NCBI GenBank assembly: GCA_022606135.1
Contig: JABYQN010000007.1
Coordinates: forward strand, 1,178,001 to 1,242,000
Length of the DNA stretch: 64,000 nt
Origin: Fomes fomentarius
Lineage: Eukaryota > Basidiomycota > Agaricomycetes > Polyporales > Polyporaceae
Reading direction: 5' to 3'
The stretch's first letter is position 1. Each line of letters starts with the position of its first letter. The notes under the pieces are model-generated. The model had not been told where the DNA came from and searched no databases. It saw nothing but the letters and a program-made list of their open reading frames with translations. The position numbers and the translations under genes are program-made. Below are positions 1-11,199 of this stretch, in pieces.

Positions 1-751
1 TGTAGACTGCGTGGCGACGGTGTGAGCGGTCTGCCAATGAAGCATTCTCGAGCGGAGGCTGAAGCGACAGCGGCGTACCATTGGCAGAGAAGTCGGACGC
101 TCCTAGAGGGACCCGGAGGTATGTGAACCCCGCGGCGTTTGCGCCATCCGCATCTGTGAGCCGAGTGAGAATGCACCTGCGAGGCACAGTCCAAAAGAGG
201 GACACACCGTTGAAGAGGTAGTTGAGAAGGCTCCAATAATTGTTCGAGTTCTTGCTCTATTTCCGCAAGAACGATTCATGAGCGTTCGTCGGGCCCGCTT
301 AGCTCCACAACAGAACTTTGCTCACCTTGAGGTTGTTGAGGATCAGCGCAGACGAGTCGGCTGAAGATGCGCAGTGGTCAGAAGATCAAAGGCTTGAACC
401 TCGCATGCGCGGCAGAGGAACACGCGAATGGCAACGCGCGGGTCACGGTCACGTACTCAAGGAAGCACCGAAGCCCAAAACGGTCTGGAACACGGACGTG
501 TCGTCGACAACGATGTCCGCCTGGCCTATCGCCCCTGGCGAGGCGAAGTTAATCGGATTGGGGCCCAGGTTTGTGTACGTCAGCAATGTTGACCTATTCC
601 AGGTCGTTGACCACTAACCAACCAACAGGAACAAGAGTCAGTGAATTGGACGAACAGCTTGAATGGAAGCAGCACTCACAACGTCCCAGATCTGCTGTGC
701 GACAATCGCGTTCGCGAAGGCCAGAATCGGCGCGAAGGTTACGGCGCGCAT
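1..751 (-). CDS. GH30 endo-1,6-beta-glucanase-like protein, 5' part (runs off left edge)
   Basis: This is the N-terminal part of a secreted glycoside hydrolase of family 30, probably a beta-1,6-glucanase or glucosylceramidase-like enzyme acting on wall glucan or glycolipid outside the cell. The start at 751 gives a hydrophobic signal peptide (MRAVTFAPILAFANAIVAQQ). Reading across GT-AG introns, the exons are about 751-680, 613-457, 360-326, 256-208, 153-79 and 6-<1. They encode the GH30 hallmarks VFQTVLGFGASLTDSSA, NNYWSLLNYLF and GFTYLRVPLGASDFS, which form the first beta-strands of the (beta/alpha)8 barrel. The catalytic glutamates lie downstream, outside the window. The family and secretion are clear; the exact substrate is inferred. 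Confidence 0.85.
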
Positions 752-1555
752 ATCTCGCAAGCAGCAGTGGCGAAACACGACGTTCGCCTACGAGTAGGAT
801 GGGGGTGGAGTGGAGGGTACTGCAGCGGCGGCGAGGAGCCTCTTATAGTGCGACAGGAAGTCGGAGGAGATATGACGGAGCCATATATGACACTGTCACT
901 AGAACCGTGTGCGGTAGGTTGTCACGGACGCACTGAAGCTTCTGACTCTGGAGCCGTGTGATGGTTGTCGCAGGGGATCCACTGACCAGCCCGGCACGCG
1001 CCCACTCCGGCCGTATTTCCAGCCTCGCTGGGTCCCACGCTAAGTGAGCCAGTGCAACCGAGTTGCGATGCGCACAAAACGTCACCTGCTCCTCGGACGA
1101 TGTCCGGCCAGAGCGCACAAATCGGCCATGCCGGTCGTCGAATGTCGTACATACTTACCTCTACCCCTCGACATAACGCCCTCTGTCCCAGGAATAACGT
1201 TCAATGATTGGTCACAAACCGACTGCTTCTTGTACCTAGACATGTGCTAGTCAAACATATCCAGGAATCTCTCCGGAGGTCCATTCCGATTAGGGACACA
1301 AATGGAGCGACTTGTACCGCCACGGCAGCTTGCGCGAGATTGCCAGTTACAAAGGGGAAGTAGGGTGCTTACCGTGCAGTTCCATGCCCACCGACCTTCT
1401 CCGAGCTCCTCTGTCTCAGCCTTCGTCGGCCGATGAATGGTCGAATGGCCGCATTCGACATAGGATCGTATGCTACAACATCAGGAGGTGGGTAATAACA
1501 CATCGTCCGTTCCATTCGATAATCGAATAACGTTGAGGCCCCTCATCGCACGGGG
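752..1555. other. Intergenic region, no gene seen
   Basis: About 800 bp between the GH30 start and the arrestin-like stop, so it should hold the GH30 promoter and the arrestin 3' UTR. The short open frames here show no family motif and no splice-consistent extension. Confidence 0.5.
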
Positions 1556-3238
1556 TCACGTCGCAGCTTCCTCAGGGGTCGCGGGTGGCGAGAAATCGCC
1601 GGTGATAGCCTGCATGAGTCCATCGACCGACCAGGGGTCGGTGGTCAGTCGAATGGGAACCACTAGCCGCATTTCGCTGAACGGTGCCTTAGGTGGGTCG
1701 GGGGGTGCCATCGTGAACTCAATAAAGTCCTACGGAGCGGCATTCGCGAAGTCAGACCCACGTGGAGCGCGTGAATAAGCGTTTACACGTATACGCACCT
1801 TGACACTGAGCCCGGCAGCTTTGAACCCTCCCACTTTTATTTCTTGATCCAGACGAATCTCGCCATTGAAGCAAAGCCAATCTGAACCGTCACCCTGGAG
1901 ATGAATTTATGGTTAAGCTTGTTCGAGCACTGGGTGTTACAATCCTTCTTACTGCATGTTTGAACTCTCCTTCGCCGATGGTGTCTACCCGCCAGATGTC
2001 CGTCTTCGTACCTAAGACGAGCGAGTTCCTAGATGCATTGTGAGTCTCTGACGCAAATATGATGTCTCCGAAGGGCGTACCGGACATCTACGATTGACTG
2101 TCGACGAACACGGATGCGGGTGAAATGCTTGTTAGGCGCAAGGATGGTGGCAGTTGGACCATATGGCAGATACGCAGCCAAGGAGAACGCCGATGAACTG
2201 AAAATGACATGATACGGTATCGCCTGTGTGAAATTAAACACTCGTGATGCAGGAAGGTAGAGCTACCCCGACGTCCATGAGATCACTTGCGAGTTCACAG
2301 AATGTGCGATGCGCACCTGACAAAGGATATCCTTCCCGCCTGGTAACCGTGCCTTCATAGTCGACTCCCAGCACTGCCAGTCTGGCGTCTCGATGAACTT
2401 GAACGTGTCAAATGACTGTCGCATGGGCGGTGGTAAGGGCACCGCCGGGCGCGATCGCGGGTAGTAGATGAAGCGCGTCGACACGGTCCTGTATCGTATC
2501 GTCAGCCCAATCCCAAGAAAGAAAGATCAACGAAGCACGAACCCGCCGCCTAGTCGCAGAAGGTTAAGAGCCGGCGCCTTGTTCTTGGTCTTTGTTGCTG
2601 TTGCGCTCACAGAATAGTCGATTGTTGCCTCGAAGCCGGGCACGCCAGACAGATGCACGTCATGTGTCGGCGGTAGTGGCTATATGACATGGGCTATGGT
2701 GAGAAACAGACTGCTCGCTGACCACAGCCACTCACGTATGTATCCTTGCCATCTGAAAAGGTCGTGGGCAGCGTCAAGCTGAATTTGAGCGCGTTCGGAC
2801 AAGGCTCCGAGTCTGTCTCCTTGCTCCACAGAGCGACCTTCGAAAGGCATAGCCTGTACGTCGTCGTCCCGCCCTCTGCGACCTCGCGCAAGACAAGACT
2901 GCCCTCAATCTACCCATGAAGACAAGGTTGGGATGGTCTGCAAAGGAGAGGGGCACACGCACCTTTATCTCGACCGCCAGGACGCCGTCAGTCTTCGACA
3001 GACCGACTTCACCCTCAACGCTAGCGCCGCATCCATACACCGGCAAGCTGACGTTGTCCTCTTGCGCGAACAGCCGCAGACTGACATTCCTCGACTGTTT
3101 AACAAAGTTCCCCGACGGCCGCGGTGTCGGGCGGTTCAGCGCCAAGCGCTGCTCGAATGCCTGGGGCTCTGCGGAGTAGGTTGGCGTACGCGAGAAGGTC
3201 GGCGCGGCGACATAGTTCGGGAGGCTCGTCGTCGACAT
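1556..3238 (-). CDS. Arrestin-like (alpha-arrestin fold) protein A
   Basis: Predicted cytosolic arrestin-fold protein; relatives act as adaptors in ubiquitin-dependent trafficking of membrane proteins, but this member's cargo is unknown. The start at 3238 begins MSTTSLPNYVAAPTFSRTP. Eight exons join in frame across short GT-AG introns and end at TGA 1556-1558. Recognisable blocks, in order, are LRLFAQEDNVSLPVYG, the N-arrestin strand VEIKV-IEGSLVLREV, LKFSLTLPTTFSDGKDTY-PLPPTHDVHLSG, STRFIYYPRSRPAVPLPP, the C-domain block SRVFNFTQAIPYHVIF, and the tail MRLVVPIRLTTDPWS. I saw no PPxY motif. All splice phases fit, so the gene looks intact. A second arrestin-like gene lies about 790 bp upstream on the same strand. 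Confidence 0.85.
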
Positions 3239-4024
3239 TGGGAAGGAACGGGTGTGGGTGGTGGTGGTCTCGCACTCGCTCGTGGAGACTGTAGGAAGTC
3301 GAAGATGTGGTTCGAGTCAGGAATTAGACTACACCTGGTTGACTAAGAGCTCAAGGAGGGGTTGCATATGGCGTGCGCCTGCGCCGACGTGCACCGGATG
3401 TGCACCGGGGACTTCGGGGCCTGATGCGATACCTTTAAACACGAATCTCACCCTCGCTGTGGCGTGTCGCTTCCAAGCCCGCGATAGTTGTCTATAGCCA
3501 CGATGCCTACGACCTCCACGTTGCCAGACCAGTGTCCCAGTTGCACCTCTCCCCGCGCGTCGGGGACCATGAATTGACCATGAACTTAGAGAAGCGGTGA
3601 ACACGTCGCCAAGGACTATAACCTGCGCCACAGATGTGCAGCATGTGCCGTTGGACGGAGAAGATGTTGATTACACGGATGCATCAACGGAAGAGGAGTG
3701 AGCATGTGGAAGAGCCGCAACGTGGGTGGGCCCCGCCAGGTATCAGTGTCTATTTTGGCGCTCACACTCTCACTCGGAGCTGTCAGGCGTGCTGCGGAGA
3801 GTACAGTTCTTTTCTTGCACAAATACACCGGAGACGATCGTCGCGAACAGTACACGGCCGTGTGATACAGAAGTACTTTACATAGTGTAATATCCTAGTC
3901 GATAGTCCGACGATAAGCAGCATCAATTCATAAGGAGCGTAGGTTGAGCATGAGGACCTCATCAGGTGAGTACAGCGTCTAGATCAATGCAAATGGTTCA
4001 ACCAAGACTCGTGAGATAAGCACC
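3239..4024. other. Intergenic region between the two arrestin-like genes
   Basis: About 790 bp holding the promoter of arrestin A and the 3' UTR of arrestin B. Several short open frames occur on both strands, but none extends by splicing into a recognisable protein. Confidence 0.5.
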
Positions 4025-5840
4025 TCATAGATCTATGGAGATAGTAGTGCCAAATTGCGACTTGGCCGAGTCGGTGGTCAACCGTATAGGGATGCTCTCG
4101 GTCAGTGTCGCATACTGACCTCTACACGCCGGTGGGGGTTCGATCGACAGCACGAGAGCATCCTGTGGAATGACGAACGACCTTGCGTCAGCCGAACGAT
4201 CAGATACAACCCTGCACTGACGGTGGCACTCACCACAACCTGCAATCCACTCCCCTCAAAGCCACCAGTAAAGCCCGGGCCGGCAGGAGGGATGATGATC
4301 GCGCCCGACCACCGAACAGAGCCCGCGCCCCTGTTCACGTTGTGCACAACACCATGTCCAATCGACTGCGCGCTATGCATGTAGCTTCGATTCGCATCCG
4401 TCAGCGTCGACGTCGACGTCGATGTGGATGTCGAGGTAGGTGCAGAGCCCGGGTCGCTCTTCACAAAGCTCCGGATAGCCTCATGCCTTGCGCGCTGATA
4501 GAAGGACCCGAACGTAAAGCCAGCGCCATTCGCATCCACCGCGGTCGTTCGCTGCACCCTTATCCTCACCGGACACTTTTGCTTGTGCTTCTGCGTCTGG
4601 GCCCGCGAGAGCCCTGGGATGGCCATCGTCAGCTGGTGCTGCACGGTCTCACACGACGAGCGCGATTCCGTCGGCGAGAGCGGAAGGAACGAGGAGGGCA
4701 TCGGGCGATACTCCGCAAACGACTCCAGCGCGAGGTCGCTTGCGAACAAGGTGACGTGGAATGGAAGTGGTTCTTGATAGCAGCACACCTGAGAATATGG
4801 CAGATACACCTGGTGATCAATCAACCGAGTGGTTTTCAGTAACACGGTGTACAAAGCGCACAAGAGCACACTGTACGCACATGTACCTTGATGTTGGGCG
4901 CATCTTGACGCAGTGAGCGCATCTGGTAGACGAACAGCGTCTGTGGGCGTTTTTCCGACCTGGTATGATTGCTGGGGAAAGGGCCTGGAAGCGACGGTCG
5001 AGTTCGATGGGCATATCGGAACGGAACGCACACGCTACAGGGTTGCGAGAGTTCGAGGTAGTCACCGTCAGCACCGCCGCCTGGAGAGGATTCATCGGCG
5101 GAACAGACCCACTTGCTCACCCCACGCCACAAGGACGACGCCTCCCTGAGCAATGTGAGGTTGACGACGATGGCATAAGAGACCTTCACCGAGAAGCCGG
5201 GGATACCGTGAAGGTCTCCGGAGAATGTTGGCGGCAGCGGATATTCCTTTCCGAAAGAATCACGGTAGGTTCTGGGCAGGTTGTACCGGAAGGAGGCTCT
5301 TGGTGGGAACGAACCGTGGCGCGCTGCCACCCAGGAGTATATCTTCTCGTCGATGGTGTTCACGGTCACCGAACCTGCCCCCGCAATCTCATGTATGTGT
5401 ATTATTCCTTGGACCTTGCACAGTTCAGATACCTGGAAAGCGAACATGTGCAGATGGGCACATACCTTCACATCAAGCGCCAGCACCAAGGATGGTCGAG
5501 CCATAGCCAAAATCCCCTCTATCGTCTCTCCATTGGTATAGGATGGAACACAAGTGCCTTCACGCTGACCACTCAGCAGTAACGTAAGTCTGCTTGAATG
5601 TCTGACGTAGTGTCCATAGACGTCTGCTTTGGCAGGATGGAATGGAGGAGGAGAGCGGTTGGGTGCGAGGCTGCCCAGCTGGATCAGTGGTGTACGTGGA
5701 CGTGGAGGAGGCAGAGCTTCGACGGCTTTCGGTTTACTAGGTTGTGGCGTCTCCTTAGTGTCAGGCGTTGGAAGCGGCGAGCGCAAAGAAAACAAGGAAC
5801 GAGGTCGAGGGATCTGGATAGCGAACGGATGAGACATCAT
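4025..5840 (-). CDS. Arrestin-like protein B
   Basis: A second arrestin-fold protein, probably a cytosolic trafficking adaptor. The start at 5840 (MMSHPFAIQIPRPRSLF) opens a proline-rich leader. The arrestin domain follows: HSSRLTLLLSGQREGTCVPS, GIIHIHEIAGAGSVTVN, RHGSFPPRASFRYNLPRTYR and EYPLPPTFSGDLHGIPGF. Later exons carry PFRYAHRTRPSLPGPFPS, VCCYQEPLPFHVTLFA and, after a GTGAGT intron, DALVLSIEPPP and IPIRLTTDSA. The stop is TGA 4025-4027. The donor after LWRGVS falls inside a codon (AA|GTGGGT), which restores the frame at VCVPFRYA. A Ser-Thr tract is encoded by a hexamer repeat near 4400-4440. It differs enough from protein A that the pair is not a recent copy. Confidence 0.85.
4396..4437. 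repeat. Degenerate GTCGAC-type hexamer repeat inside arrestin B
   Basis: Runs of GTCGAC/GTCGAT/GTGGAT on the + strand encode an alternating Ser-Thr tract on the minus strand, in the arrestin C-terminal half. It is in frame and probably a tolerated loop expansion. Confidence 0.7.
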
Positions 5841-6550
5841 AATAAGTTAGAAGTGATAGCACAAGCCACGACGTAGAGGAGTGGAAGCTAGAGCGAAGAG
5901 GGACACGCGCTGCCGAAGGTCATATTGCGTGACGAAGCGTGGAGAGAGACTAATATATGCCCGAGGCGGAGGAATGAAGCCATCTCTGATGTTCTCCAGG
6001 TTGACAGAATGATGTCCACCGAGGGAAAACGCAGAGACGTAAGCCGAGGTGAAGCGAGAACGCCGGAGATTGAATCTGAAGTTTGATATCGGTGCTGCAA
6101 AGTTGTAAAGCACAGCAGCGAGTACGAAGATGATGCTTGAAGGGGATGCGGTGGGCTTTTGACAGCGTACCTGCATCGCGCCTCAGATGAACTCGAACGG
6201 TCCTCTGAAGGCTAAGCACCGGACCATAGACGGCATGATGTACCCAGAAGCAGTGAGGTCAGATCAAACCTAAGCACATAGCGGTGAGAACACTGCAGTC
6301 AAAATGCAGTGAGAAGCCGCCGGCGCGGGGAAGCAACAGTATTGGATCCAGCTGTTGAGCGCTGATCGCACCGCAGCTTGTACCCGTCGCCACAAAGACA
6401 CTTCATATTGTCTTCCCTGACTGGATGCACCTACAGACAGTGTACAGTGCATGCATGCTTGAGTACTGGTGGGGTTCACGGACGGGCTTGTTGCGCACAC
6501 GAGAAAGCGGCAAATTACGAGAGACCGATAAGGTTTGCTATGAACCTTCG
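5841..6550. other. Intergenic region, no gene seen
   Basis: About 710 bp upstream of arrestin B and downstream of the CoA-transferase, both read leftward. The minus-strand frame at 5847-6176 lacks motifs and lies where the arrestin B promoter and 5' UTR should be. Confidence 0.5.
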
Positions 6551-8456
6551 TCAAATGATCTTCTTGTCCTTGAGTTCTGATATCTCTGTATTACTATAAC
6601 CCAACTCCCCGAGCACCTATATCGAGCAAAATCAGCTACATGGTCAGAAGCGGAGGACAAGGAGCTACCTCAGTAGTATGTTGGGACAGATAGGGGGGTG
6701 GCCGTTTCACTGGCATCCTATGGCCGTTGTATGTCACCGCCGGGGAGACAAGCTTTATCTTCCCGGCTCGTGGGTGCTGCAGAGATATTCAAGATAGATA
6801 AATAGCGCAGGAGCCATCCTGACGTACCTCTACTTCGGTGATCATCTGACGCGCGGCCACTTGAGGATGAGCGAACGTTTGACGGATGTTGTTGATAGGG
6901 CCGAACGGTACACTGAAGAGCGAACGATCAAAGTGAGCCCACAGGCTTGCTGGTTAGATGGAGTTCATACCCCAGACCCGTCAACTTCTCGATCCAGTGG
7001 TCGCGACTCCCTTTTTGGAGAGTATCCGTAATCAGAGCTACCAACTCCTTCCTGTTCGCAACGCGGGACTTGTTACTAGAGAATTTAGGATCGGTCGGCA
7101 AGTCAGGCCTGTCTAAGATCTTCTCGGCGATCAGCTTGAACTATGGGCCCCGCCCAGATTAGAATGAAAGGTGGAGAATGAATGAGTGGAGACCCACCTG
7201 CTTGTCATTCCCGGCACCTATCATGATGAAACCGTCTCTACACGAGAACACCTGGTATGGGACGATGGAAGGGTGCGAGGTGCCATGTCTAGAGCCCTCT
7301 TCTCCAGCGATGAGGTAATTAGATGCAATGTTTGCCAATCCCGCAAGCTGTAGCCGTAGACGTCAACGCGCGTCAAGCAGACCACTATTATCGGCATACC
7401 TGGGACTCAAACAAGTTACAGTCGATCCAGACACCTTGTCCAGTCTTCTCTCTTGACAGGAGACCGGCCATGATGGCGCCGTGCGCATATAATCCGGTGG
7501 CTATGTCAGTTGCAGCAACGCCGACCTTGCAAGGCGGTCCATCAGGTTCACCGGTGCTATTCAGGCCACTTGAGGTACCGTGTCAGAGAGTAAGGGGTCC
7601 GGAATCTTACATATGCATGAGCCCTGCCTCTGCTTCGACGATCACATCGTACCCAGCGGCTTTGCGGAAGGGCCCAGTCTGGCCATATCCTATGTCAGAA
7701 GCATTCAGCGACATTCAGGTGGATTTCAGTACGATCATTATGAATCAAAACACACAGCCACTCCTCTCACATGCTTAGACAAAGAGGAACCACTGTTTGC
7801 TATGTGGTATATCCACATGCCCCCGCGTCTCCACTTGCTTTCTGGAGAATGGACATGGACGTACCGGTGATGCTCGCATAGATGAGTCGAGGGTTGATTT
7901 GTCGACAGTCTTCCCAACCCAGCCCCATCTCCGCCAGCTTCCCTGAGACGAAGTTCTCCACAAGGATATCAGACTGTCTGACGAGTTTGTGAAGGATGGC
8001 GAGTCCTTCGGGTTCCTTAAAGTTGACAGTGATTGACCGCTTGTTTCTGTTCACGGCGAGGAAGTAAGCCGACTCAGAGGGGAGATGCGCAGCCTCCTGA
8101 GGCGCGTCCGGCAGCAAAGGAGCAGCGGGGGGATGCCATGACCCTCAGAAGTACCATGCTGTCAGCTACGCGCTGCGACACGTATCATTCGAGGCGACAG
8201 GCTCACTCGTATCATCACCCCGGGATACCTCCTCGACCTTGATCACGTCTGCGCCTAGGTCTGCAAGCAGCATAGTTGCGGTCGGACCAGCAAGAACACG
8301 CGTCAGATCCAGCACTTTGATGCCTTGTAGTGGAGGAGGAATTCCGCGTGACGGGCCATGGTCGACGTTGAGGAAACGAGCACAGTTGTGAGTGCACCCC
8401 CGCGACAGAGAGGTCAGACGCGTATTTATCCCCCGTCTGAGGAGAGTGGAGGCCAT
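6551..8456 (-). CDS. SUGCT: Class III CoA-transferase, SUGCT-type (succinate-hydroxymethylglutarate/glutarate CoA-transferase), mitochondrial
   Basis: Family III (CaiB/BaiF) CoA-transferase. The closest known relatives transfer CoA from succinyl-CoA to dicarboxylic acids such as glutarate in mitochondria. The start at 8456 gives a basic, acid-free leader ([20 protein letters not shown]) typical of mitochondrial import. Motifs in order are [87 protein letters not shown], then in later exons [20 protein letters not shown], whose Asp is in the position expected of the catalytic residue. Further exons read [14 protein letters not shown] and [18 protein letters not shown], ending at TGA 6551-6553. 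All introns are short GT-AG introns with fitting phases. It shares a 194-bp divergent promoter with the site-2 protease. Confidence 0.9.
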
Positions 8457-8650
8457 GGACAACAAAGAGAACGTGATATACGCGTTCACACCTCGAGCTC
8501 GTTGTGGAAGTCGGTGAGAACGTCGCAAAGCGGGTACTTCGGTCCCGAAATGCCGACGCGCGCTGACGTATGTGCGCACCTCGCACGGCGGCGCCGCGCT
8601 CGCCACTCGACGGTCGCGAAAGAGAGTAGAGCTCGCGACGTGCGGCGACG
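8457..8650. promoter_or_regulatory. Divergent promoter between SUGCT and site-2 protease
   Basis: Only 194 bp separate the two start codons, which point away from each other, so both 5' UTRs and any shared control sites must lie here. No strong TATA box was recognised. Confidence 0.55.
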
Positions 8651-10863
8651 ATGCCCCAGTCTTTTCAGACTTCCATATCTTGGCTGTCCTTCTTCTGGGC
8701 TGCTCTCTATGCTCTCCGCCAATACCAACGACGAACACATCAAGGATCATTCCTTCCAGCCCCGCGGTCGTCCGCACCCTCCACCTCCCCAGACTTATAT
8801 CGCTCTCGGCAGACGCGAGTGACTCTCCGAAACTTCCACCTCAACGTTCAATCTACCGCATGGAATGGTTACCATCAAAATGCGACTGCAAGGCTGAAGA
8901 GGCGAGATCGGTGGAGGGCGTTGCTGACATTGGCTTACGACATCGGAAGCGTCCTAGGGCTACTGGGCATGATTGGGTCGGTCTTACTGCTTGCTTGGAC
9001 AACAGTCCAGCTCGGACTATCGTGGTGTAGTCACCCAACTCAGTCAAATATATCTCCTGAAATTAAATCCTTGCACAAGCGAGATGCATCCACGGAAGAC
9101 GTCCCAACGATGTCACAGGATTCGCGAAGTGCACCTCTCTATTTGATTGTGAGTAATCGGTACGAGGGCACCATAATACTCCTTCTACACCCTCATCCTA
9201 CAAGAAAAAAAACCTAATGCCCGTGATTCTACGCCCTTCAGATCCCAGGTGTAACAACACCGTTGCACCACTTCCCCATTCTCCTCGCTGCCCTTCTCAC
9301 AACACAAGTCATACACGAACTGGGACACGCTGTTGCCGCGGCCCTGTAGGCATGGATCGCATATTCTCTGACCCATTGCCTGCTGACCACTTCGTGCTTC
9401 AGCGAGTCCGTTTCGCTTAGTTCTGTCGGAGTCGGATTCACCGTCATCCTCCCCTCCGCCTTTGTGGCGTTTCCTGCCGGAGAGACAGAGATCCTGCATC
9501 CCCGTCCTCGCACCCGAATAATATCCGCAGGTGCATTCCACAATCTTGTGTTCTGGGGTTGTCTAGTTGTCGTGACTTCGTTGCCGGTCTCCCACCTGAT
9601 ATGGCCAGTGTTGGGATACCGCGATGTGAGCGCGTATGGTCGAGTTGTGATGGACGTGGACGAGGTTTGTTGTTCCTGTATGAATGTATATCCTAGCACT
9701 GAATCTGCGAATTGCCAGGACTCTGTCTTGTTTGACCATCTCTCTGTCGGAGCAGTGGTGTACAAAGTGGGCGATGATACCTTAGACAGTAGCGAAGACG
9801 CACTTGACAAGTGGAAGACACTCCTTTCCGTAAAGCCCACGGATACCGTGCCTTCACTCGGATGGTGCACGGACGAACCGTGGTTCGCCGGTACGCATCG
9901 TCATTGGACCCTGTCCGCATACGCCGAAGGCGAACTGAGGCCCATCCCCACAGCGCGTGGCTCGTCCTGTTGCACCTCGCGGGTCTCCGCCGGCTCATCA
10001 CAGGCATGTTTCTCTCCTTTCGAAGACCCATCGTTAGAGCGCTGCCTCGATCCCCTCCCTTTCCTCTCATCCAGCTCCAGCTCCCACCGCCGTTGTACGT
10101 CCGCCGTCGACTGCGCACACGGGGAACTCTGCATACGTCCGCGTGGCGATCAGGAGCTCGTGGCGCTGACGATGCACATGCCTCCCTGGCTTAGGTCCGG
10201 AGATGCGGACGCGGACGTGGCGCGGACGGTCGTCTGGCAGGGTGATAGGGCGGAGATCTTGCATGAAGGTCAGAGCACGCTCAGTTTGGTCTAGCTCGGG
10301 GTGGTTTTCTTCTCCAACGCTGACAATGACGCCCTTCTTCACTCTCCGAATGTTGTTCTGGATGCGGATACAGTCGAAGTAGGCGAGTGGCTGCCGAGCT
10401 ATGGTTTCCTGCCCATTGGACTCCCGGGCATCTGGAGTACGCTGTTCATGTACGTGTGCAACGCTTTTTCCTGCCGCTCTGCGTCTCGCGCCATTCGCAC
10501 GACCCATACTGATGAATGCCACAACTTAGGTACCTCAAGATGCTTACCCTCTCACTCTACTTCTTCAACCTCCTCCCGCTTCCGTTCTTGGATGGCGGTC
10601 AACTGCTCGATACATCCCTCGACTGGTGGGCGCTGTCACGGACCGCTCGCGCTGCCGATGGCGAGAGCATCGCATTGGGCGAGCTGGCAGAAGAAGGGGG
10701 GAGCGGTTTGCAAGGTCCGGGTGTCCGAATCCCACAGAACACACGGGTCACTGCTGCGGCTGCGAGTGCGAAGAGGAACAGATTGAGGCAGGGTGTGCAT
10801 GTCGGTGTGGGCGCGTTGTTGGGGTCATGTGTACTGCTCAGTTTGGCGAACACGTATCTTTGA
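8651..10863 (+). CDS. Site-2 protease (S2P, peptidase M50)
   Basis: Intramembrane zinc metalloprotease that in fungi and animals makes the second cut in SREBP-type sterol/hypoxia transcription factors, in Golgi or ER membranes. The start at 8651 opens an exon to 9148; the next exon begins at 9242 and contains the zinc-binding HELGH (9314-9328) within the hydrophobic segment [20 protein letters not shown]. Further exons encode [19 protein letters not shown], the membrane stretch [15 protein letters not shown], a PDZ-like region ([21 protein letters not shown]) with a Cys-rich loop, and [15 protein letters not shown]. The last exon gives [18 protein letters not shown], containing the second catalytic motif (LDG), then a C-terminal membrane helix. 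An intron of about 105 nt is needed before VGEWLPSYG. The gene appears intact. Confidence 0.92.
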
Positions 10864-11199
10864 CGGAATATACAGTCTTGTAACTAGGTCAACTGACAGG
10901 GATTCGAGAGACTCCTGAGTCTCTCCGCGCAAGGGTACATTGTGGGTTATCTGGGTATGGGTCATGACAATCGTGATAGGTCGTGAGTCATAAAGTCGGA
11001 AGATTACGACGGGGTAGATGGATGTAAAGTACAGATATGGGAGAGAAACGAGTCGCCCAGTGTGCTCTGACCAAGTTCGACACAAGAAGCGATAACAACC
11101 AAAGACACGAATACGAAAAGAGTACGTCCTTCTCACCGAGCTGGGTAGACGAGCCGCGATCCAACGTCACTTGGTTCCGAGAAATGTTCTGCAATCGTT
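10864..11199. other. Convergent 3' region
   Basis: About 335 bp between the stop codons of two convergent genes (S2P on + and DUF2235 on -); it should hold both 3' UTRs. Nothing else was seen. Confidence 0.5.

Noticed and set aside
4396..4437. Hexamer repeat considered as a CRISPR-like or satellite array
   Set aside because: Contiguous in-frame simple repeat without spacers, coding for Ser-Thr.
5847..6219. Minus-strand frames just upstream of arrestin B
   Set aside because: No motif; overlapping frames in the expected 5' UTR and promoter.
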